From positions 32,224,678-32,288,677 of the forward strand of contig NC_069123.1 in assembly GCF_026914265.1 (NCBI RefSeq): DNA of 64,000 bases. The letters run 5' to 3'. Source of the DNA: Mya arenaria. Its lineage: Eukaryota; Mollusca; Bivalvia; Myida; Myidae. The position numbers and the translations under genes were made by a program. Below are positions 42,729 to 60,987 of the stretch, one piece after another. The notes below the pieces were generated by a model that saw only the letters and a list, made by a program, of their open reading frames with translations, was not told where the DNA came from and ran no database searches. How positions within the stretch are numbered: the stretch's first letter is position 1; each line of letters begins with the position of its first letter.

Positions 42729-45450
42729 GTAATTGACTTGTATTGCATCATAATATCTTCATTTTTCCATACAGCGTAAGCGAATTATTTATGTTATGAT
42801 TTATTTATTGTACTGGGAATAGAGCGGGAAATGAACCCGTTTTTACCTTCCAGGTGGCCTTGCACTGCCAGGTGAATGCGGTGGTTTTGTTTTCGCGCTG
42901 AAAATAGCTGGGAATGGGCCTTACCTAGAATGTCCCCGGGGTGCGGGGGCATTTTTTTTTGGGGGGGGGGGGTTGTTACCAGTAGTTTGTGCCTGTTGGG
43001 CAGGGATTTGGGGATAGGCTGGACCGTAAGTCAAAGTCCCTGCTACATGTATTCCCCTGACCTGGCGGGGGCCGTGGTTATGTTACAATTGACTGATGCA
43101 AGACTTTTGCATCAGTCAATTGTAACATAACTATGCCCCCCCCCCCCCAGTGTCTTAAGAGACAACATAAACAGTCTGTAAATTATAAAAGTACATTGTT
43201 ACATGCTTAAGTTTTATTTTCAATTAAAAAATATTTGTTTATGCAGTTTAAATTGACAACTTTGCACTGTTATGTTTCAGAATCAAGGTATGCTTGAAGT
43301 CCCAACAATATGAGGACAATGGTTACACATACAAGCCAGCTACAGACTGTGTCAACTGGTTGGAGGCATATTTCAGCACTAAAGACAAGAGAGAGTTGGT
43401 TACCCCAGCCATTTGCCACCATATTGGGAAGCAAGGTGAGATAAGTCTTATTTTTAGCTCGACTATTCGAAGAAAAGGTGGGCTATACTACTCGTCCCAG
43501 CGTCAGCGTCGGCGTCCGGTTAAAGTTTTAGGGCAAGTTGGGATTTTCACTTATAAGTCCAATACCCTACATTCAATTGAATTAATACTTCACGCAGTTG
43601 TTCAGGGCCATCACATAATGAGGTTTGATAACTCCATATTATTCTTTACTTAGGTTAGGTTAGGGCAAGTTGGAATATTTATTAATAACTTCTATATCCT
43701 TTGTTCAATTGACTTAATACTTCACACAGTTGTTCAGGACCATCACACAATGAGGTTACATAACTCCATATTATCCTAAATACAAGTTATGACCCCTGAT
43801 TGACTTAGGTTAAAGTTTTAGGGCAGGTTAAAGTTTGAGAGCAAGTTGAGGTTTTCACTTAAAACTTCAATACCATTCATTCAATTGACTTAATACTTCA
43901 CACAGATGTTCAGAGCCATCACATAATGAGGTTAGATAACTCCATATTATCTTTTATACAAATTATGGCCCCTGATTGACTATGGAAATTAGGTTAAAGT
44001 TTTAGGGCAGGTTGGGATATTGTTTAATAACTTCTATACCCTTCATTCAATTGACTTAATACTTCACACAATTGTTCAGGACCATCACCCAATAAGGTTA
44101 CATAACTCCATATCCTTAATACAAGTTATGGCCCCTGATTGACTAAGGTTAAAGTTTAAGGCAAGTAAAAGTTAAGGGCAAGTTGGGATTTTAATAAAAA
44201 AACTTCTATACCGTTCATTAAATGCACTTAATAAAATTCAAAATTATTTACGACCATCTTACAACAAGAAACATAACTCCGTTTTAAGCCTAAATACAAA
44301 CACATTTTCATAATGGGAAATCCAGTAATTTGAATGACTTGCGTCATTGTTTGGGCGGGCTGGTGGGAGGGCAGCATCAAAGTCACCTTATGTATCGAAT
44401 AATTTTAGTTAGGTTTGACATAAAGAGACCAAACTTGGTATTATTACATCGTTATTGTATTCTAAGTCAAAGCGGCGTAGTCGAGCGCGCTGTCTTACGA
44501 CGGCTCTTGTTATAGTACTTTTCAGCTTGAATTCGTTCCAAACATAAACTTGATCTAATTAAATGTGTGTCGTCACTGTATGTCAAATTAGTTAAAATTT
44601 GATTTGGTAAAGTGTTGAAAATGCTCTCAAAACAGGAATAGAAGAAGAGATATTGATGGAAAGAATTCTGTAAAAGATTAAACTATAAAGTTGTTGTTTT
44701 TTTAAATGAAAAATTCTGTGACCATCTTTAAATATTGCAGTAAATGTTGTTAAAGTTATAATGTTCTTTTGTTCTATCTATTATATGGTACTATTTTTAG
44801 TATGTGAGGACAATGGTTAGGGTAAGAATAATCCATGATCATTCAAGGGGTAAATGCCAGATACAAAACCAAGCATTCACCACAATATTGTTCATAGTAT
44901 GCTCATTTGGGATTATGCATTGGTTAGTGCACTTGCTTCTCACCTAGGCAACCTGGGTTCAATTCTGGGTGCATGTGAGTTTGGTGTGTGGTCACCAAAC
45001 CGGACAAGTGGGTTTCCAACGTGTACTCCAGTTTCTCCCACAACATAAGACCACACTCTCGCACAAAATCGTTCCAACGCGATTGATTGATAATATGTTG
45101 TAATAACTTGTTTCACAATTGTTGTAAAATTTATAAGTTTGAATTAAGCTAATAATAAAAAATCAATATTCATTATTTGTCTTTCAGGAACATTCACCTA
45201 CAATGTATGGTTTACACTGCTGGAAAAGGTACCTTTCGGCCATACAATTTCGTACGGGGCCCTCGCCAAATTGTGTGGGAACTCCAAGGCCTGTCGGGCA
45301 GTGGGGCAAGCCATGCGGAACAATCCAGTGGGTCTGATTATACCCTGTCATCGGGTTATTCAAGAGGGAGGCCAGCTGGGGAACTATCACCATGGGACCC
45401 GAAATAGGGTGAAGGAATGGTTACTTAAACATGAAGGAGCCTTGAGGTGA
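42580..45450 (+). CDS. MGMT: Methylated-DNA--protein-cysteine methyltransferase (3 coding exons)
   Basis: Suicide DNA-repair enzyme that moves the alkyl group from O6-alkylguanine to its own cysteine, in the nucleus. Coding exons 42580-42728, 43281-43435 and 45188-45450 join (GT-AG; phases 2 and 1) into 188 aa. The C-terminal domain shows SYGALAKLCGN (Tyr124, the flipping tyrosine), KACRAVGQAMRNNPV (Arg138, the arginine finger; Asn147) and LIIPCHRVI with acceptor Cys155, then GNYHHG and KEWLLKHEGALR. These match human Tyr114, Arg128, Asn137 and Cys145 in order and spacing. The N-terminal domain (VATPLGDYEVVCCPKGLHDL; VNWLEAYF) is shorter. The start is the first ATG in the exon that opens at acceptor tattgcag|ACAG (42549); that acceptor implies a non-coding exon upstream which I could not place. 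Human MGMT is 207 aa with an extra C-terminal tail that is missing here. Confidence 0.93.
42800..43138 (+). mobile_element. GC-rich MITE, TGCACCAGTCAATTG family, rearranged copy (MGMT intron 1)
   Basis: The body matches copy 1 (gtttttaccttccaggtggcc, ggtgaatgcggtggttttg) with a poly-G expansion near 42960. The right end GTTACAATTGACTGATGCA is followed after 8 bases by its inverted copy TGCATCAGTCAATTGTAAC and a C-run. The usual left end is missing. Confidence 0.75.
43281..43435 (+). CDS. MGMT: MGMT coding exon 2
   Basis: Acceptor tatgtttcag|AATCAA, donor GCAAG|gtgaga, phase 1 out. Encodes IKVCLKSQQYEDNGY through DCVNWLEAYF and ICHHIGKQ, the linker between the two MGMT domains. Confidence 0.88.
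43450..44515 (+). repeat. Satellite-core element in MGMT intron 2 (about 170-bp unit)
   Basis: Starts TAGCTCGACTATTCGAAGAA and CGTCAGCGTCGGCGTCC, then five to six units with 'gttaaagttttagggcaagttggg', 'acttaatacttcacacagttg' and 'ataactccatattat', and ends AGCGGCGTAGTCGAGCGCGC. The GCTCGACTA start and TAGTCGAGC end are inverted matches. Confidence 0.75.
44915..45145 (+). repeat. tRNA-derived SINE, copy 2 (MGMT intron 2)
   Basis: A box TTGGTTAGTGCACTTG, B box GGGTTCAATTC, body GGTGCATGTGAGTTTGGTGT and GGTCACCAAACCGGACAAGT, tail TGTAATAACTTGTTTCACAA. It ends about 40 bases before the exon 3 acceptor. Confidence 0.8.
45188..45450 (+). CDS. MGMT: MGMT coding exon 3 (terminal)
   Basis: Acceptor tctttcag|GAACA; 87 codons plus stop TGA at 45448-45450. 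Carries the whole active-site region, including IIPCHRV. Confidence 0.93.
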
Positions 45451-45663
45451 AACGTGTGAAACAAATTACGAAATATGGTGAAATTGAGTGATAATGAATG
45501 GGAAAGAATGCCACATGCTGATAAGTAACGGTGTCATTTACAGGGCAGTGTGTTAATTTTGTAACAGGATTTTCAAGGCATATTAAGAGCACTAAAATTT
45601 TTATGTCATATTTTTTATGTTATTTTGTTCAGTTATGGGTATACAGTTACAAGTATATGACGG

Positions 45664-45669
45664 AATAAA
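45664..45669 (+). terminator. MGMT: Poly(A) signal of MGMT
   Basis: AATAAA 213 bases after the stop codon, followed by a T-rich region. Another AATAAA at about 45916 could serve as an alternative. Confidence 0.5.
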
Positions 45670-46214
45670 GAAGTAGTGCTAATAATTTGGCATCTTATTT
45701 CCTTTAAGAAAAAAAAAGTTGATTATTTGCTTAATACAATTAAAACTGGAACCAAATAAGTATGAGAAATTAAGATAGATTTTTTTTGTCATAGTTTTTG
45801 CCTGTTTAAAAACATGTATTTTTTTAATTTTATATGTGTAACAGTATACAAAAAATTACATGTACCAGCTGAATGTGCTCATATCTCTTATACATGCACC
45901 TAGTGCCCTATCATAATAAACATGTTTGTTCGCGTGATTTACTGTGAAGACAATGTTCCATGGCTGTGTTAAAAAGTGTTTCCACATTATTGAGTTCACA
46001 CACAGACATATAAACCATATATATGTTTATATGTTAATTGTTGACAATCTTGTTTTATCATTTTTATTTGTCATGTAGTGTTTGTCTACAGAAAAGCAGT
46101 TCAATATATTAAAGATATTGGTGTACTTTTATACATAATACTCTGAAAATAATGTCTTATATTACAAGTTTAAAGGTTGTATGATGTCTTAAATTGTTGA
46201 ATTCTGTCTCTCTG

Positions 46215-46682
46215 TTAAAGGGACTAGACACCAGATGATACAATTGCAAGAAAAAAAGAATGTTGTCAAGAATTTTCATAAAATTGATACAGTTTTGTAC
46301 AACACATTAAATCTTTCTTACTGATGTATCACACCTCTTGAGACACATGGATCTTTAGAAGTTTTAGCGTATTTTACCAATTGGACATCGACTGCGTTTC
46401 TCTACCACATCAATACCAGTAATTTTAAAATTGCTTCTGTATATATATCTGTACTAATCATGTGACTTTCATATGCTAAATATACACATTATAAACTGGG
46501 AAACCATTATGCGCTAATTTTAAAGGGGTAAACTCAGCTGAGACAGAGACAAAACATTCTTTTAATCATGTAGAGTGATGTTTTATCAATCTCATACTAT
46601 CTCGTTTTGACAAATCTAGACTTGTTTTGAAGAAATACTGTTTTTGCTGATTTTTGGACCATCTGGTGTCTAGTCCCTTTAA
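46215..46682. mobile_element. TTAA-type MITE, AGGGACTAGACACC family, copy 2
   Basis: TTAA|AGGGACTAGACACCAGATG and CATCTGGTGTCTAGTCCCT|TTAA, 19-base perfect inverted ends. The inner sequence is in the opposite orientation to copy 1. Confidence 0.88.
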
Positions 46683-49265
46683 GTTTAGACACAATGTTTA
46701 GAAAACAATCTGGAAATTGTGTTGAAATATTTCATTGTAAAGCTGTAACCAGGTAACACTAAAATTATACGTTTATTTGCCAGTGTTTGTTATTGTTTTG
46801 TCTTTTGTTTGTGTAAAAAGTATGAAACATGTTTGTTAGTGAATGGAAAAGATATAAACTTGTTAAACTAACAAAAGTCTACTTTCGCTATAATCTTGAC
46901 ATGTGGGTAGTACTTGATGCAATGTTTCGCAAAAATAATAAAAAAAATCTTTAAATATAAAACATCTTCGTTATTTGATCATGTTCTACAAAACTAATGC
47001 GGGCTTTTAAAGCAACAGTGGCTATTAAAACAAGAGTATCACTGGAAGTGATGGATGCTCCCAATAAGCCCATTTTCTATGCAAAAGCAGAAATTGTAAT
47101 ACAATTTGCTGGTAGAAGGACTGATGAATGGTTGTAGCATTATTATACACATGTTGGAAAAAATCATAACATGGATTGGAAAGATATGGGCAGGTTTGAG
47201 AAGAAGATTTGAGGCTATGAAATAAAAAAGCAACAATTGAAATTCACAAAGATCAGTAGAAGAGGACCGTTGCATGATAGCCTGGACATGGATATTTAAA
47301 CATTTTATAATGTCATTGACAGCTTCTCCATATACCAAGTTTCATTTGAATCCATTGAGAACATTCGTAGGTATGCCATGACTGGTATTCAATATTGATC
47401 TTATCCTTATCCTTAGACATGGCTCAGTGATTCCATTCAGCCTATTGGTCAGCTTAATATATAGGCCAATCAAAACACTTAGTTTCTAATCTTAAATTTA
47501 AGATCAATCTAAGTTGCTTATTGAATGGCCTGAACAAGCACCTGGCCCCAATATCAAGAAATAACTTAAATCAAATCTCAATCTCAAATTCAACTCATTT
47601 TACCTCATAAAAGCATAGCATTATTCTAAATCTTGTATGCTTTTACACTTAAGAAAAACGTATTTTCCCATTGAATGTGCTGATGAAAACCCTGGTCAAC
47701 ATTTCAAAGATAACTTAGTCTAGGGCAAATATTATACATTTGTACTTGGGTAATGGTTAAAAAGCAATGCGTTGTACTCATTTTTGCTGTAGAATATTTT
47801 TTCTTTTAATATTGACCAACATTTTTCATCATCATAGTCTACGATAGAATGTGATTTCAAAAAGTGTAAAAACATAGGATCTTAAATAACTTTAGATGTT
47901 ATGTAGTTAATAGAGTTGAGATTGTGATTTGACTTGAGTATTTTCATGATATTGGGGGCCGTTGTGAAAAATATCCCGTTAAAGGGAGATAACTAAGTAA
48001 ATATGCAGATTAGAATAATTATTCTTTGGCACTACACTTCATGTAATTGCCAACTATTTCTTTACCCAGGTTTCATTTGAATTCGTCAAGTACATTCCAA
48101 GATATGGCCTGGACAAGCAACCATATATGTGCAGGATTATGATTCTTGGGTTTTTGTGTACTGCACTTCATCTTATTGCCATATATCTGTAGACATGTTT
48201 TATTTTTACATATCTTTAGTATTGTCCAAGATATGGCCCGGACAAGCATCAATTATAGAAACAATGGTTCTGAGTCATACTGGGGGAGAGACCCCGGGTT
48301 CGCCGCTAGTGATCATAGTAAGACTGACTAAACGTTATGAACAAAAATAAAAATGTAATCGTCTAGAAATTGCATTACTTTCTAGAGCTTAATGTTAACA
48401 ATGCAAATTTCTGGATATTCATGATATGAGAAGTGTTATGGTTCAGGTTTGAGCGAATCCTTCACATATTTGTAGTTATTTATTTGAAGGGTATTTTTAA
48501 CTTTAATTTCATTTAAAGGATTTGCTTATGAATAACTCACAGCACGTACTTAATTTTAAAATAGTTTTATAAAGCTAGTTTAATTCACTTACTTTTACAG
48601 TTTAATTGATAACTAAATGTAGGGTATGTATAATCAAGAAGCTGGTAACATTTAATGATAATATAATATCTGAGTCATACTGGGATTGGATAAAAGGGAA
48701 AACAAATGTTAGTTTCCAATCATTTCAAATGTACAGTTCTTTTGATAACAAAAATATGTTATGAAAAAAGAAAGAAACTTAAATTGAAATGTTGTAGTAC
48801 GAACATGCCCCCCCCCCCCCCCCCACACACACACCATACCTCCCCTTTCGCCCACTTCCCGACCCATCCTTTAAATTAACAAAGTAAACTTCTAATGCTA
48901 AAGTGATTTAAAAAGAAACATGTATAAATCGCACCCGAAAACACCATTTACGAATATAAAGTTAGCCAAATTGTTTAAAGGAAATATCTCCAAGAACAAT
49001 TGAGATCATATGGGACATGTTTTCGCATTTTTTTTTAAAAAATAAAGGGGGTTCACACATAATCCTTACACAAACTGACCTTAACCCTGTACTTAATTCC
49101 AAAATCGAATCCCCTCAATAAATAATAAATCCTGCTGATTAAAGATAATGAGGTACGTCTTGCCCTCAAAGAAAGTACTTTCATGTGTTTTATATGGATA
49201 GCTATGTAAAACGGGTTTTGGGATCTACTTATCTGAGGTGGGAGAAAATAAGGTCTTGCCCCCAA
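46683..49265. other. Intergenic stretch with a diverged dispersed repeat
   Basis: Around 47330-48260 blocks such as 'gtttcatttgaat(c/t)c', 'tccaagatatggcc(t/c)ggacaagca' recur at intervals of about 120-150 bases. A 17-C run followed by (CA)n lies near 48808-48834. No gene is supported. Confidence 0.45.
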
Positions 49266-49269
49266 GAAG

Positions 49270-49980
49270 GAACTTCCATCTGTTTTAAAAGTATGTCAAA
49301 GATAATCAAGGTCTTGCCCCCCAAGAGGAAACTTCCATGTGTTTTGAAATTGTTTCAAAGATAATAAGGTCTTGCCCCGAAGAAGAAACTTCCATGTGTT
49401 TTGAAATTGTGTCAGAGATAGTAAGGTCTTGCCTCCAAGAAGAAACTTCCATGTGTTTTGAAATTGTGTCAGAAATAATAAGGTCTTGCCCACAAGAGGA
49501 AAACTCCATGTGTTTTGACATTGTGTCAGAAATAATAAGGTCTTGCCCACAAGAGGAAAATTCCATGTGTTTTGAAATTGTGTCAGAAATAATAAGGTCT
49601 TGCCCGCAAGAGGAAAATTCCATGTGTTTTGAAATTGTGTCAGAAATAATAAGGTCTTGCCCACAAGAAGAAACTTCCATGTGTTTTGAAATTGTGTCAG
49701 AAATAATAAGGTCTTGCCCGCAGGAGGAAAATTCCATGTGTTTTGAAATTGTGTCAGAAATAATAAGGTCTTGCCTCCAAGAAGAAACTTCCATGTGTTT
49801 TGAAATTGTGTCAGAAATAATAAGGTCTTGCCCACAAGAGGAAACTTCCATGTGTTTTGAAATTGTGTCAGAGATAATAAGTTCTTGCCCCCCCCCCCCC
49901 AAGAGGGAACTTCCATGCGTTTTAAAATTATGTCAAAGATAATAAGGTCTTGTCCCCCAAGAGGGAACTTTCATGTGTCT
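49270..49980 (+). repeat. 57-bp tandem repeat
   Basis: About 12 copies of a 57-base unit: AGGTCTTGCCCACAAGAGGA, AACTTCCATGTGTTTTGAAA, TTGTGTCAGAAATAATA. The unit is a multiple of three, so long frames stay open on both strands (for example MCFEIVSEIIRSCPQEETS repeated). There is no start context, splice signal or non-repeat domain, so it is not called a gene. Confidence 0.93.
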
Positions 49981-50571
49981 TATATGGACATCTCCTTAAA
50001 ATGGGTTTTGAAATTGTGTGTTACGCTGAAACAAAACCCCAAATCGGATTTGATATGGCCTCATCGAAAGATAAAAGTGAATTGTGAGTCTGATTATGGT
50101 CCATGTATAGATTTCGCAATTTTTATCTTAGTGATAGTCGCAACTCCCTAGATATCAAGGTGCAAGTAGCCGACTACTGTCCTTTCAACCGCCGACATCG
50201 CATAAAGAAGTGAGGTATTTAATTACTATTATTTCTTTTTACGACCATTTTACTTACCAATGAATTTAGATGGTCATTTTGGCTTTATTTATGGAATAAT
50301 TTACATCTTAAACGTTCATAAAAGTATATAACTGAGATTTTGCTGTTAAACATTTATAAAGTAGAAAAAAATATAAAAAGGGTGTCAGTACATGGTTTAA
50401 GAAAGATAAAGTTAGAGTTTTTATACTGATTTTGTAATGATACAAAGTAATACAACAGCAAAGAAATAACTCATATATATCAAGTTATATTTATACGATC
50501 TGTCAGAATATATATATAATATTTATTTAGATATTATTATAAAGTGTACCATTTTCTCCTCAGGTTCAAAA

Positions 50572-57189
<6,618 letters not shown>

Positions 57190-57407
57190 GCTGGCATTAA
57201 CTTTTGGATTCAAAGAGATCGGTGTCCATAAGCGGTGGTGTGAATATTCATTTCGTCGACGAATCATGACGAATTTCTATCTGAAGTGATTATCGACGAT
57301 ATATTGTGTCATCAAGTGATATGTTTGACAAAAGTTCTCATAATTTGTGCAGTAATTTGCAACATTTACCTCTGAAATAATATTCATCGAACAAAGTGTA
57401 TATGTAT

Positions 57408-57413
57408 ATTAAA
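57408..57413 (+). terminator. Poly(A) signal of the mucin-like gene
   Basis: ATTAAA, the common variant signal, 219 bases after the stop codon. Confidence 0.45.
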
Positions 57414-57810
57414 GAATATTTAAAATATCCCACCGGAGTAATACATTTTATTTCCATCCTGAGACGTAAATACTTCTTAGCATTTTTAATATTTTGGTTT
57501 AAGTTATAATGTGAATATATAGACTAATGATTAAAAAAAATCTATATCAACTAACGTCTCGTCAGGTCTAATATGGCGTGACCTTATTTTGATAACAAAT
57601 TACATGTATAACAATTTGAAATTGCATGTTCATACAAGATAAAAAAAATCAAAATTGTGTTTGTTTTATGGTGTTATCATCTGACTGTCTTCCAATCCAT
57701 ATATGCTCATGTGAAGATTATAATTATAAACGAGTGATTTTGTTTGTAGGCAATTGCTCTGTAATCAACAATGATATCATGTATATTCCGATTGGCTATT
57801 ATGCGTTACA

Positions 57811-57855
57811 CATTCGGAACTCCTCGGCCACTTTTCTCGAAAACGACCTCGGATG
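57811..57855. repeat. 45-bp palindromic element, copy 1
   Basis: CATTCGGAACTCCTCGGCCA ... CGAAAACGACCTCGGATG: the ends are inverted matches. The preceding 'atattccgattggctattatgcgttaca' recurs after copy 2. Confidence 0.6.
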
Positions 57856-58085
57856 TATGCCCGATTAGTAGAAGTAGTTCGTAATATGTTAAATTGTATC
57901 ATTAATTGAATGAAATGTTTTAGCTTGTATTTATTGATCTAAGTTTAAATTGATTGCCAGTGAAGTGTATTATTGCAAACACAATTGAGATTCCCAAGAG
58001 TTAAGACATTAAGTTAAACTTCTAAATTAAACTACTACGCGATCTACTTGCATACCGATTTCTGAGTATGTAAACCGTCCAAATA

Positions 58086-58130
58086 CATCCGAAGTTGTTT
58101 TCGATAAAACTGTCCAAGGATTTCCGAATG
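58086..58130. repeat. 45-bp palindromic element, copy 2
   Basis: CATCCGAAGTTGTTTTCGAT ... GTCCAAGGATTTCCGAATG; same length as copy 1 and in the opposite orientation. Confidence 0.55.
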
Positions 58131-58984
58131 ATATTCCCAATGGCCTTTATGCGTTACAATGTCAAGCAACAAATGATGGATTTCAATAAACCTTCAATAA
58201 ACCTTGCCTCGCGAGCTGCCGGTTCTCAGAGGGATTTTAGACCTTCCAAACCCATTTGCAATATGGAGCACCAAATCTAATGATTTAATGAACATAGGCA
58301 CTAAACGCCAGCTCCGCCACTTAACGGTTGTGCCCTGTGTTTAATTCTACGCACGTGAATAGTGGCCGTGAAGACATACTATTAATATGATATTTAACAA
58401 AACCTTTTATACACTGTGATTTTTTTATGTGACAATACAATGTTTGATATACCATATACCCGTTCACAGCAGGTTTGGGGTGAGGTGGGTGAGTGAGTTG
58501 TGGGGGGGGGCACACTTTCCTTACTTGCACAAAGTGCACTTACTAATGTTAATATTGGTGTACAAATATAAATAAATTACACAGTAATTCATTATTTTTG
58601 ACTGCAAATAGTCAGATGCCTTCATTAACAATATTTAAACCACACAATTGTTAAGGAATTTAAGGAATTAGGCGCGAGTCCAACAGTTGCGCACCCCGAA
58701 GATGCACCCAATATCGTATAATTTAAATCATCACGGACATATAATCCAAATCCGTATTAAGATACATGCATGCATGCATTTTATTACGATTCAATGCTAT
58801 TTCATATTGGTAAATAATATTATATAAACAGAATGTAATAAAAATATTTCACGAACCAATTAATTAGATGATTCATAATGTAAATATTTTATACCGATAA
58901 ATGGCTTATATAGATAATAAAATTATTAAAGACTCTTCCCACGACTAATTAGGCAAGTGTTCGTATTTGCCACTTTATTCAACC
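58131..58984. other. AT-rich intergenic stretch
   Basis: No coding region recognised. It contains (TGCA)n-like ATGCATGCATGCAT near 58767. Confidence 0.4.
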
Positions 58985-59488
58985 TTAAAGGGACTGTGTC
59001 ACAGATTGGCACCCAAAAAAGTTTTTTTCTGTAACGAATCTCAGGATAATTATCTAATAGAATGTGTTACGCTTTGGTATCATAATTGTTTAAAAAAAAG
59101 TACCAAAATGTAAAAAAAAAATTGTGCCGGAGACCGGGTTCGAACCCGCGTCGCCAAAATTGAAGACCAGCGTCTTACTCACTTAGCTACAAAGGCTTAT
59201 ACTAATCGGATGACATAATTAAACTATACACCTACCTCGGTAATATCACGTGATAACACCGACTAGCCAATCACGCATAAGGAATGAATTCTACCTGGTA
59301 GACATACCCAGTAATCTTTTTCAATGGAAAAATACGAAATAACTACTAAACTTAAATAAATTGTAAACTATGTGGTACTTCAGTTAGTTAGTTTCAATGC
59401 AGTGTACACATCGATGCCAAGCTTATGTCAATTTTCGACAATTTTCTTCTTTTTCGCTATTTTATCATACGTGAGACAGCCCCTTTAA
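58985..59488. mobile_element. TTAA-type MITE, AGGGACTGTGTCAC family, with tRNA-like core
   Basis: TTAA|AGGGACTGTGTCACAGATTG and TACGTGAGACAGCCCCT|TTAA, imperfect 14-19 base inverted ends, 504 bases. The AGGGACT start is shared with the AGGGACTAGACACC family. The core holds a tRNA-like sequence (59126-59197, minus). Confidence 0.8.
59126..59197 (-). repeat. tRNA-like sequence inside the TTAA MITE
   Basis: Minus strand: A-box-like TAGCTAAGTGAGTAAGACGC and a perfect B box GGGTTCGAACCC with a 5-bp T-stem (CGGGTTCGAACCCG). The acceptor arms pair poorly and no standard anticodon arm forms, so it is a tRNA relic or a tRNA-type RNA polymerase III promoter, not a working tRNA. Confidence 0.6.
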
Positions 59489-59707
59489 GACATGAACTAT
59501 AAATTGCCAATTTCAGATACATTTTAATTAAATGACATTATAGATGATTGTGATGATAACCCAAACGATATGAAGAGAATCAAGGAATTATATTTTTTGA
59601 TATTTCAACAGTACTAGTTTTTTTAATATATTAATTCTTCCTTGTTGATTAAGGTTGACCCAGTTGTCATTAAACTAAGTTCTGGATTGAAATTTACTAA
59701 ACGGCAT

Positions 59708-60059
59708 TTAAAGCTGCACTCTCACAGATTGACCATTTTGACAACTTTTTTTCATTTTTCATTGCCTTGGAATGAACCAATTTCGGCGTAATTATCTGGA
59801 AACCAGTGATAGAATACTGGTGACATAATATCCAATCGAAGTTTTTGACATTTACGTTCGAAAATTGAAGATGTATGGCTAAAAGCGCTACTAACGCTTT
59901 AAGAAAAAATAGTTTTTCGGCATATAACATCAATTTTCGAGCTGATATTTTGTCAGCAGTCTTATATCACTGGTTTCCAGACCATCACGCAAAACAATTG
60001 GCTCACTCTAAAAACAAAAAAGTTTTCAAAACAGCCCATCTGTGAGTGTGCAGCTTTAA
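59708..60059. mobile_element. TTAA-type MITE, AGCTGCACTCTCA family, copy 8
   Basis: TTAA|AGCTGCACTCTCACAGATT ... CTGTGAGTGTGCAGCT|TTAA; both arms are well kept. Confidence 0.88.
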
Positions 60060-60347
60060 GATTGTGTTGTTGATTTTTTCCCTTCCAGAAAATTTCCCAA
60101 AGACTTGTCTTTCATGTAAAGCAGCCACGATAGCGTTGTTGTCGTCACGAAAAAATGTTGAACACTAATAAAATATAGTTAATGACTTTTCCCATAACTG
60201 AATTACGAATCGGATTCATACGTACTGACTGGTGCTATTTGACGAACAGTCGAGCCATGCCATCTATATGCAAAGCTCTTGTTTCTTGGTGATTTATTCG
60301 TAGTAATTTAAATTAGTCTAAGAACAAAGCGTATTTGCATTGTAAAC

Positions 60348-60526
60348 TACCGTCAAACTCCGTTGGCTCGAACTCCCAGGGACTGGCGACATTACCTCGA
60401 GCCTCAGGAAATTCGAGCCAAGCGGGAATGCTTATATTTGGTAGAAAAAAATCGGTCCTTAACATCCAGTCCGAGCAAACGAGGGAATCGAGCCAAGCGA
60501 GTTCGAGCTAAATGGGTTTGGCTGTA
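60348..60526. mobile_element. MITE, CAGTTGAACCC family, copy 2
   Basis: TACCGTCAAACTCCGTTGGC to GGGTTTGGCTGTA, with 'gttcgagctaaatgggttt' and 'aaaatcggtccttaa' shared with the other copies. Confidence 0.7.
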
Positions 60527-60717
60527 TTGTGTAGTCTATGAGGCATAGTCGAATTATGGCAAATACCCGCGTACTTCTTACAGCTCTGTCATAGAAGTAA
60601 GACGCTTACCTCATAATCTAATCAGACAAAAAAAACCCATTTCGTTCCATATATAATGTAAACGGCCAACATATCAGCTATTCAATCAAGTACGGCAAGT
60701 ACTGGTATTGTTTGTCA

Positions 60718-60987
60718 CACAGTGATTTGATGGGAATGAGCTCCTGCTTTAGTGTCCTATGACCTGTACACAATTTAGTGACATTTAACCTAAAATATTA
60801 AAAAAAAATCTTCAGATTTATCAAAGGGGTCACTCCTACCTACTATCTAGCAAAATATATCTATGAATTACTGCAGTTTAACAATGTTATATAATCTCGA
60901 AATGACTAAATTAAGGTTAAATGTCACTAAATTTTGTACACGTCAAATGAAACCAAAGCAGGTGTTCATTCCCATCAAATCACTGTG
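60718..60987. mobile_element. Fold-back element with about 80-bp arms
   Basis: CACAGTGATTTGATGGGAAT ... ATTCCCATCAAATCACTGTG, with the arms continuing through TTTAGTGACATTTAACCT / AGGTTAAATGTCACTAAA. CAGTG ends are seen in some hAT elements, but no 8-bp target duplication is visible. Confidence 0.75.

Noticed and set aside
59126-59197. Functional tRNA gene on the minus strand
   Set aside because: The T-arm is perfect but the acceptor and anticodon arms do not pair; it lies inside a MITE.
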